Of a stretch of 64,000 nt of DNA, positions 58,604 through 64,000 are shown one piece after another. Positions within the stretch are counted from its first letter, which is position 1; the number at the start of each line of letters is the position of its first letter. The notes under the pieces are model-generated. The model had not been told where the DNA came from and searched no databases. It was given only the letters and a program-made list of their open reading frames with translations. The DNA lies in the NCBI GenBank assembly GCA_949775045.1, contig OX459099.1, positions 2,388,501 through 2,452,500 of the forward strand, in the 5' to 3' direction. This DNA is from Metridium senile (Eukaryota; Cnidaria; Anthozoa; Actiniaria; Metridiidae). The position numbers and the translations under genes were made by a program.

Positions 58604-61600
58604 GCCGCTGCTTTGCCACTACTTTGTTCATCGCCGTCTTTCTGAAATGTTGCAAAAAGAAAATAACAAAATGACGACGTGGAAGTAAGTACGAATTAAT
58701 CGTTGTCTCTACTTCATTGCTTTGGTTGATTCAGTGCGTGTTTTTTTACGGATGTCTTACGAATGTGTTTTTTTTTTACGGAAGAGTTTTTGGCATCTGG
58801 GATACCTGTGGCCCAAGTTTGCCGCGGGAAACTGTGTCAAGGAGAAAAACTAGTAAATTCCTACCCACTTTCATGTCTTTTGTCGGTCATTTTTTTGTTT
58901 GCTTTAAAACGATGTTTGTTTGTGCTGGTTTTAACGGTTAAAACTATTGCCATTTGTGATCGTGGCTTCTTTATAAATAGCCAATGAGCCTCTATCTTGT
59001 CTCATTACACAACGGTAATTTGCGCCGTCACGTAATGTACCGGTGCTAAGAGAACGATCCGCCCTTTCCCTAGGCGGTTTTGGTTTAGAAACGAAAAGGC
59101 ACCAATAGACCTCTTTACCTTCCTTGTTTGTTGTCCCATTTCAGATCAAGCGATGCTACCCTTGGGAATCGTTTCTTTCACATGTAAATGTTATAACACG
59201 TTCATCATAAAAGAACAATTATCAAGGGAATGACACGTGGTCTGAAATGGGCATTTGCATACGGAGGTATATAGAGGTCTATTAAAGTTGAAGCAAAAAC
59301 AGACTAAACTACCTTTACCGTCAACCTTGAAGAAGATCAAGCTACTCGCAACTAATGTCAATCTCGTTTCCATAGTCGTTCTTACTGCGCATGCGCAACG
59401 AAATATCATAGATTTTGGGACAGTCAGCACCAACTGATCGAAACAGCGTTTAGGATTGGTTTAAAAAACAATAGAGTCTTTCCAAACAATTGCCCTAAAC
59501 TTAACCAAACAATAGCGGTATTGTATTAGGGGGCCAACGTAAACGCTGCTTTCGACAGGTGCTGTACTACTGTAGATTTTTCAAGATATTTCATCGAGCA
59601 TGCACAGTCAGCAATTACAGGTCATGGGGACGAGATTGAACTACTGTAAGGCTAATGAAACGAAAGTGTCATGTACTTACCATGAGTTCCAGAACTAGCA
59701 GATCACTGATTTTCTTGACTTCTTTTTGTCTTGCTAGAAGATCATTTTGCCGTCTAAAATAAACAATTTGAAGTTGAAATATTAAAATTCACAGCCAACC
59801 TCTTGTGAAGAATTTGTGTGGTTAGTGGTTATTGTGGTTAAGTGGTTCTAAGTGGTTATTGCTGATGGCGAGAGGTGGCAACTAAGATTACTGAATAATA
59901 TGCATTAGCTCGGGGTATATATGATATAAAATGGCGCATATGTCTATATACTGTGATATAAACACACTGGAAGCTGTAGAGCAAGAGAGAAGGCGCAAAG
60001 AAACACGAGGCGTAGAAGAGTTTTTCTCTGACTTCTCGACACAAGCAGACGTTTTTTGTTGCTTTTATAAGATATTAGTTTGAAACATTTTTTCTGATTG
60101 TGGCTCTAAAAACGCGGTAGCCAGCCAATAACAGCCCGTGTCTCAAATATTTTATAAATATACAAATATAAAGATTACTCTATTAGATTAATAATAATAA
60201 TAACAAATAATTATATAGCGCTCATAGCAAGAGTTTTGAGCGCAGTAATACAAAAAATATATTCATATACATATTATATATACGATTTGTATGTACAAAT
60301 GTAAAAAACAAAAATATCTGAGAAGGGCTAAAGCTCGAAACGTCTGTAAAGTTAAGTCAACATTTTTTTTACGGTGTTACAAATTTCATTATATTACCTA
60401 TTGAGAAAATCATAATGAAAAGCAATAACTCTTCATCAAAAAGAATCTTCGGTTATGAAACTAATACGAAGTTCTAAATAAATTGGTCTTGAAGTCATGA
60501 AGGCAGACTGAGAGTCACTCAATTAATAATTAATTATTATTGATTCATTCCGAGGAAATTTGATTTCCGCAGTAAGAAAAAAATTAATTTGTTAGTCGTG
60601 TTGTTTGCTGTGTCTATAAAGCGAGCCTCACGGAAGAAACCCGACGGGGAGTGACGGTTATCGGCAATATCAAAAAACGTTGAATACTGAATAGTGTTTT
60701 CCAAGACCAAAGGACATGTGGGTCTCATTGATTCATAATAAATAACACACATACGGCTATATTTACTCCCCATAACAAGCTCGTATATTGTTTTGAGTGG
60801 AATGCACTAGGAATAGAATAACTAATTATTACTTATTATGACTGGAAGCAATGAGGTGACACCCAATAGCGTAACAAGAAAGATTTTCCCGACAATTTGA
60901 AATGTGTACTTTTTTAAGAAATTGATAACGAGAAGCCATTTTTTTAACATTTTTTCTAGTAGATATTTCGGTCATCATCCGATGACTATCATCAGAAAAA
61001 CATTGATTATGTGTTCACATGCAAATATATTAATTGTAATAAAATGATAGATATTGATGCGAAATTCATTCTAAACATGAAATACATGTGAAATAATTCT
61101 CCAATTAACACATTGCATGATCTCTCTGTAATAACAAAAATATTTTTTTTGCACCAAGCTATAACATATGCAAATGAGTAATATTCGCTTGTCGAAAATA
61201 ACCCAACAAAGTTTCTTCTATAATTATACAATAACGTTAATTCAGCTTGAGTGCTCTTCTTTTGTCTATTAATTAATTCCTTTCCCACTAAATTACAAAA
61301 GTCAGGACAACGTTCTTGCAATTAGGTGTACATATATTTCAAAAAGGGCTGACCGAGTGAACGGTGATTGCACGACCGAAAGGAAGTGTGGGTCTTTGAT
61401 ATTGATTATTTATAGCTGCTTTGAAATGAATCGAGTACACAATGCCGGCCCTTTTTAGCGCAAGAGAGCTTAGAATTGATGAAACTAAGCAAGCAAAGAA
61501 AATAAAATCCCTTTTTTTAACGTCTCAAATCTTCTAGCTGGACACGTGTGCCTACTAATTGGGAAGACTCAGACACACACTCACTACCTCTACGTTAAAT

Positions 61601-63522
61601 ATTTTGTACACAACTCGTCATTCATTTTTGCGGAGGGAGGAAAAAAAACCCTCGTGGCATAGAAGAGAAGAACACATCAAACAAACTCAACTCACATATA
61701 ATCCATGCCCGAGCCGGGACTCGAACCTGGACCACAGCGGTAAGAGGCCAGAAAAATACTAGGATAATGATAATGTTAGGATATAGGATATATGTTCTAT
61801 TTGTACCCATAATTCCCTTACCTTCTATTTGTACCCATAATTCACTCCGTCAACCTTTTCGAAATAGGTGTATATGGCCGAGTACCCTGGGTACCATAGG
61901 TTTTTTCTATCTTGTTTTGACATTTTTAGCCTGATTTTCAGAGCGGGCCTGGGTCCTACGCTACGTAGGACCCAGGCCCGCTTGAAAATCAGGCTATGAC
62001 ATTTGTTAATCTGGCTGTTTGTAAGCAACACGATTTTAAACCGACAGCAATTATAAACACTAAATGCAAATGCTATACACTAAATGAAGAAAGCCATCTG
62101 GTTTCCCGGGTGATGCACGAGAGAAATACACAATAATTAAATATAATCTACAAGCTACAGAAAAAAGCCCTTTGGCTAAACCTTTAATTAGGGAAGCCAG
62201 AAATTACTTTGCAATGAGATAACGAGTGTTTTGAGATTAAGAATTCAGTTATTATGACTGATAACAGATTCTAATAATAGATTCTAATAATAATAATAAT
62301 AATAAACTCTATATTTAAAGAAGGTAGCACCAAATAGTGTAAACACTGATAACCTTCTTACCATCTATCTTAATTATAAATAAAATTACAATAAATATAA
62401 AATATGCTTTAAAAATTACAAAATTCTTGAATAAACCAGATTCATGTTATCTAGCAAGGCTGTACTATTTGACAAAAGGCGCATTTGCACAGGGGTCTCA
62501 ATTCAGAGAAAATTTGAATGTGCCAGTTCTAACATTTCCGTGCTTTGCTAGTGATTTGTGAATATTTTGACAACAAATCGAGGCTTATCCTGTGCAAATG
62601 CACCTTTTGTCAAACAGCACAGCGGTACTAGATAACGTGAAACTGGAGTACAAGGTACGAGGTAAACTATAGTAATTGAATAAGATCAAAGGGAAATCGG
62701 CTTAGCGAGTAATATCGAGTAATAATGAATAATGAGCAAAACCGACACGGGTGAAAAACGCACTGCGCATGTTCGGATTTTATTTTGAACAAAAGACTAA
62801 CCATCATGATTTTACGAATGGTTTCATGTATGTATAATGCGAATTTCTCTTGTATTAATTGACCAGGGAAAGAAAACAACTCATGTAATGTGTTAGGAAA
62901 AAAACTTAAATAAATTCCGTACACGAACTTTCGGCTTAACTAAAGATTTACCAAACGCCGCTAAATCGCCAATGGTTTTATTGTAAACACGACCGTCTTG
63001 CGAGCGTGCGCAGTGCGTTTTTCACCCGTGTCAGCAAAACCTATTGTTTAAAATCATTTGCATTAGATCAAGCACATGAGAGATGCGACGTTTGAACTTG
63101 GTCTCAGTTAAACGACTAGTAATCGACTTGGACTGAGAAATGTCCAGGGAGTTTGTTTGTGCTCAAGATAGCGAGTTCCAGATAACCGATAGCAGTCGAC
63201 TGGAAAAACAGATAGATTTGTCCTAGATAGGTAATATAATGAAATTTGTAATACCGTAAAAAATGTTGACTTAACTTTACTGACGTTTCGAGCTTTAGCC
63301 TTTCGTCTGAGTAAAAGAGTTAGACTCCGACGAAGGGCTAAAGCTCGAAACGTCAACATTTTCCATTTATTTTTTTGTCCTAGATATAAGTTCTTGAAAA
63401 AGCTAAATTTACAAGTATTTAGACATAATTCTAACCCGTTCTCATACCTAATATAATCTTGATATCCCTCTTTATGTTTCTTAGCGAACATCGATCGCTT
63501 TTTTAAGTCATCCTCGTGCAAC
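58558..63522 (-). CDS. Unrecognised helical protein, last three exons (partial)
   Basis: Three exons join in phase on the minus strand: 63522-63448 (acceptor ACTGCAG, donor GTATGA), 59753-59681 (acceptor TTTTAG, donor GTAAGT) and 58641-58558 (acceptor CATTTCAG, stop TGA). They encode LHEDDLKKRSMFAKKHKEGY, then a continuous charged helix (RRQNDLLARQKEVKKISDLL), then VLELMKDGDEQSSG and an Ala-rich end closing with GFTSPENS. The upstream exon must end in phase 2 and lies beyond or near the right edge, so this is a 3' fragment. The regular charge pattern suggests a coiled coil. I do not recognise the family. The terminal exon has a partial tandem duplicate downstream. Multiple decoy copies of the 63522 acceptor lie upstream. 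Confidence 0.6.
59103..59284. repeat. TIR element (MITE) in intron of the minus-strand gene
   Basis: CAATAGACCTCTTTACCTTC is inverted against GGAGGTATATAGAGGTCTATT. Inner CCCATTTCAGATCA and GGTCTGAAATGGG are also complementary. Confidence 0.8.
59939..60135. repeat. Dispersed repeat, 'GAGCTGTAGAGCA' family, copy 3
   Basis: TGTCTATATACTGTGATATA at 59940 matches the left arm at 42292. The right end, ACGCGGTAGCCAGCCAATAA, matches 46430. Confidence 0.8.
60190..60262. repeat. AATAAT-anchored dispersed repeat
   Basis: A short (AAT)n run is followed by ATTATATAGCGCTCATAGC and GAGCGCAGTAATAC, a small palindromic cassette of the type scattered beside microsatellites. Assigned by general resemblance only. 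Confidence 0.45.
60325..60405. repeat. Dispersed repeat, 'GGGCTAAAGCTCGAAACGTC' family, copy 3
   Basis: GGGCTAAAGCTCGAAACGTC, then AAGTTAAGTCAACATTTTTT and TTTCATTATATTACCTA, matching 30515-30600 (inverted) and 63225-63360. Confidence 0.9.
60406..61565. other. Intronic A/T-rich stretch
   Basis: Nothing coding or clearly repetitive was recognised apart from a TATTTCGGTCATCATCCGAT block near 60963 that resembles 32538-32556. Confidence 0.5.
61570..61760 (-). mobile_element. tRNA-derived SINE
   Basis: On the minus strand, GGTCCAGGTTCGAGTCCCGG (about 61733-61714) contains a perfect RNA polymerase III B box (GGTTCGAGTCC). It is followed by CTCGGGCATGG, TGTGAGTTGAGTTTGTT and GAGGGTTTTTTTTCC, a layout I associate with anthozoan tRNA-related SINEs. 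The A box region is not clear, so the 5' end may be truncated or diverged. Confidence 0.7.
61927..61996. mobile_element. Hairpin insertion, TAGCCTG class, with 9-bp target duplication
   Basis: A palindrome of 70 bp (TAGCCTGATTTTCAGAGCGG... and complement). Flanked by TGACATTTT at 61918-61926 and TGACATTTG at 61997-62005, one mismatch. Confidence 0.85.
62437..62650. repeat. Inverted-repeat MITE
   Basis: TCATGTTATCTAGCAAGGCTG at the left faces GCGGTACTAGATAACGTGAA at the right. Inner TTTGACAAAAGGCGCATTTG and CAAATGCACCTTTTGTCAAA are also complementary. Confidence 0.85.
62737..63043. repeat. TIR element (MITE)
   Basis: AGCAAAACCGACACGGGTGAA at the left is mirrored by TTCACCCGTGTCAGCAAAACC at the right; both arms contain AACGCACTGCGCA or its complement. 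It is about 305 bp and non-coding. Confidence 0.8.
63225..63362. repeat. Dispersed repeat, 'GGGCTAAAGCTCGAAACGTC' family, copy 4 (self-inverted)
   Basis: Here the family core appears twice in inverted orientation: TGACGTTTCGAGCTTTAGCC at about 63281 and GGGCTAAAGCTCGAAACGTC at about 63325. The pair can form a hairpin immediately downstream of the exon at 63448-63522 on the minus strand. Confidence 0.88.
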
Positions 63523-63890
63523 CTGCAGTAAACATAAAAAGTTAAATTTTGTATCGAAAATCAATACTGTCATCCTCGTTTAAACTGCTGTACAGAGAGA
63601 ACATCATTCATGCAGCTAATTTAAAGAAGGTTGCAGATTGATTCTCCCTTATAAAAAGTTAAATGGTATTGCAAAGACCAACACCGTCACCCTCGTGTAA
63701 CCTGCAGTAAAAGTTGAAATTTTGTATCGAAAAAAAAAAACACCGTCACCCTCGTGTAACCTGCAGTAAAAGTTGAAATTTTGTATCGAAAAAAAAAACA
63801 CCGTCACCCTCGTGTAACCTGCAGTAAAAGTTGAAATTTTGTATCGAAAACCAACACTGCCATTCTCGAGTAAACTGAAGTAAAAGATAG
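63511..63890. repeat. ~60-bp tandem units copying a splice acceptor region
   Basis: CACCCTCGTGTAACCTGCAGT recurs at about 63687, 63745 and 63804; diverged versions occur at 63509-63530 (the real acceptor), 63573 and 63862. Each unit continues AAAAGTTGAAATTTTGTATC plus an A-run. Confidence 0.88.
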
Positions 63891-64000
63891 CTACAATCAT
63901 GTGCAAAATACCTTATTATCCAATGTTACATAATTATTATATGTAATGTTATATTTACGCAATTCAGCTTTAGCTGCAATGTAATTTATTTTAATAAAGC

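Noticed and set aside
63649..63906. 85-residue minus frame with repeated YKISTFTAGYTRVTV
   Set aside because: It translates the ~60-bp tandem array; frames shift between copies and there is no start context.

Overview
This window is nuclear DNA from an animal. It is AT-rich, with intron-containing genes carrying GT-AG junctions, dense dispersed repeats, LINE and RLE retrotransposon pieces, a tRNA-derived SINE and many palindromic MITEs. Repeat types common in coral and anemone genomes (as I recall them), a TLDc protein and a KY-type protein with a CAP-Gly domain suggest a cnidarian, most likely an anthozoan. The organism call is inference. There are no prokaryotic features, rRNA genes or CRISPR arrays.

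Layout. 1-14,950 is a repeat-rich accessory region with no host gene I can support. It holds a 132-139 bp tandem array (3776-4600), a 2.4 kb inverted-repeat element (6093-8527), three copies of one RLE-type retrotransposon joined to (TTA)n tracts (5426-5996, 8684-9460, 9641-11990), a foldback DNA transposon derivative (12059-13521) and a truncated LINE (14098-14804) flanked by a 220-bp target duplication. 14,960-15,769 (-) is the 3' end of a TLDc gene. 17,062-17,655 (-) is an intronless KCTD-like BTB gene. 19,060-34,294 (+) is a 23-exon QRICH2-like (DUF4795) flagellar gene, assembled here exon by exon. 35,744-39,622 (-) is a five-exon PGS1, the mitochondrial phosphatidylglycerophosphate synthase. 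It is head-to-head with DNAI2 (+, coding from 40,209), the outer-arm dynein intermediate chain 2; DNAI2 ends at 46,758 or at an alternative last exon at 51,937-51,978. 52,387-55,542 (-) is an intronless KY-family protein with N-myristoylation, CAP-Gly, IQ-like and transglutaminase-like parts and six C-terminal repeats; the catalytic Cys is replaced by Pro. 58,558-63,522 (-) holds the last three exons of an unrecognised gene that continues off the right edge.

QRICH2 and DNAI2 both serve motile cilia or flagella, and both have an RFX X-box-like site upstream of the start. PGS1 starts cardiolipin synthesis and shares a short bidirectional promoter with DNAI2. Human QRICH2, DNAI2 and PGS1 all lie on 17q25, so the block looks like ancient synteny.

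The most unusual observation is a set of five tiny near-perfect hairpins (68-106 bp) at 18157, 33123, 33443, 37608 and 61927. Each is bounded by a direct repeat of about 9 bp, so each looks like a mobile insertion. Their interiors differ, while the ends fall into two classes (TAGCCTG and CATYCTYG).
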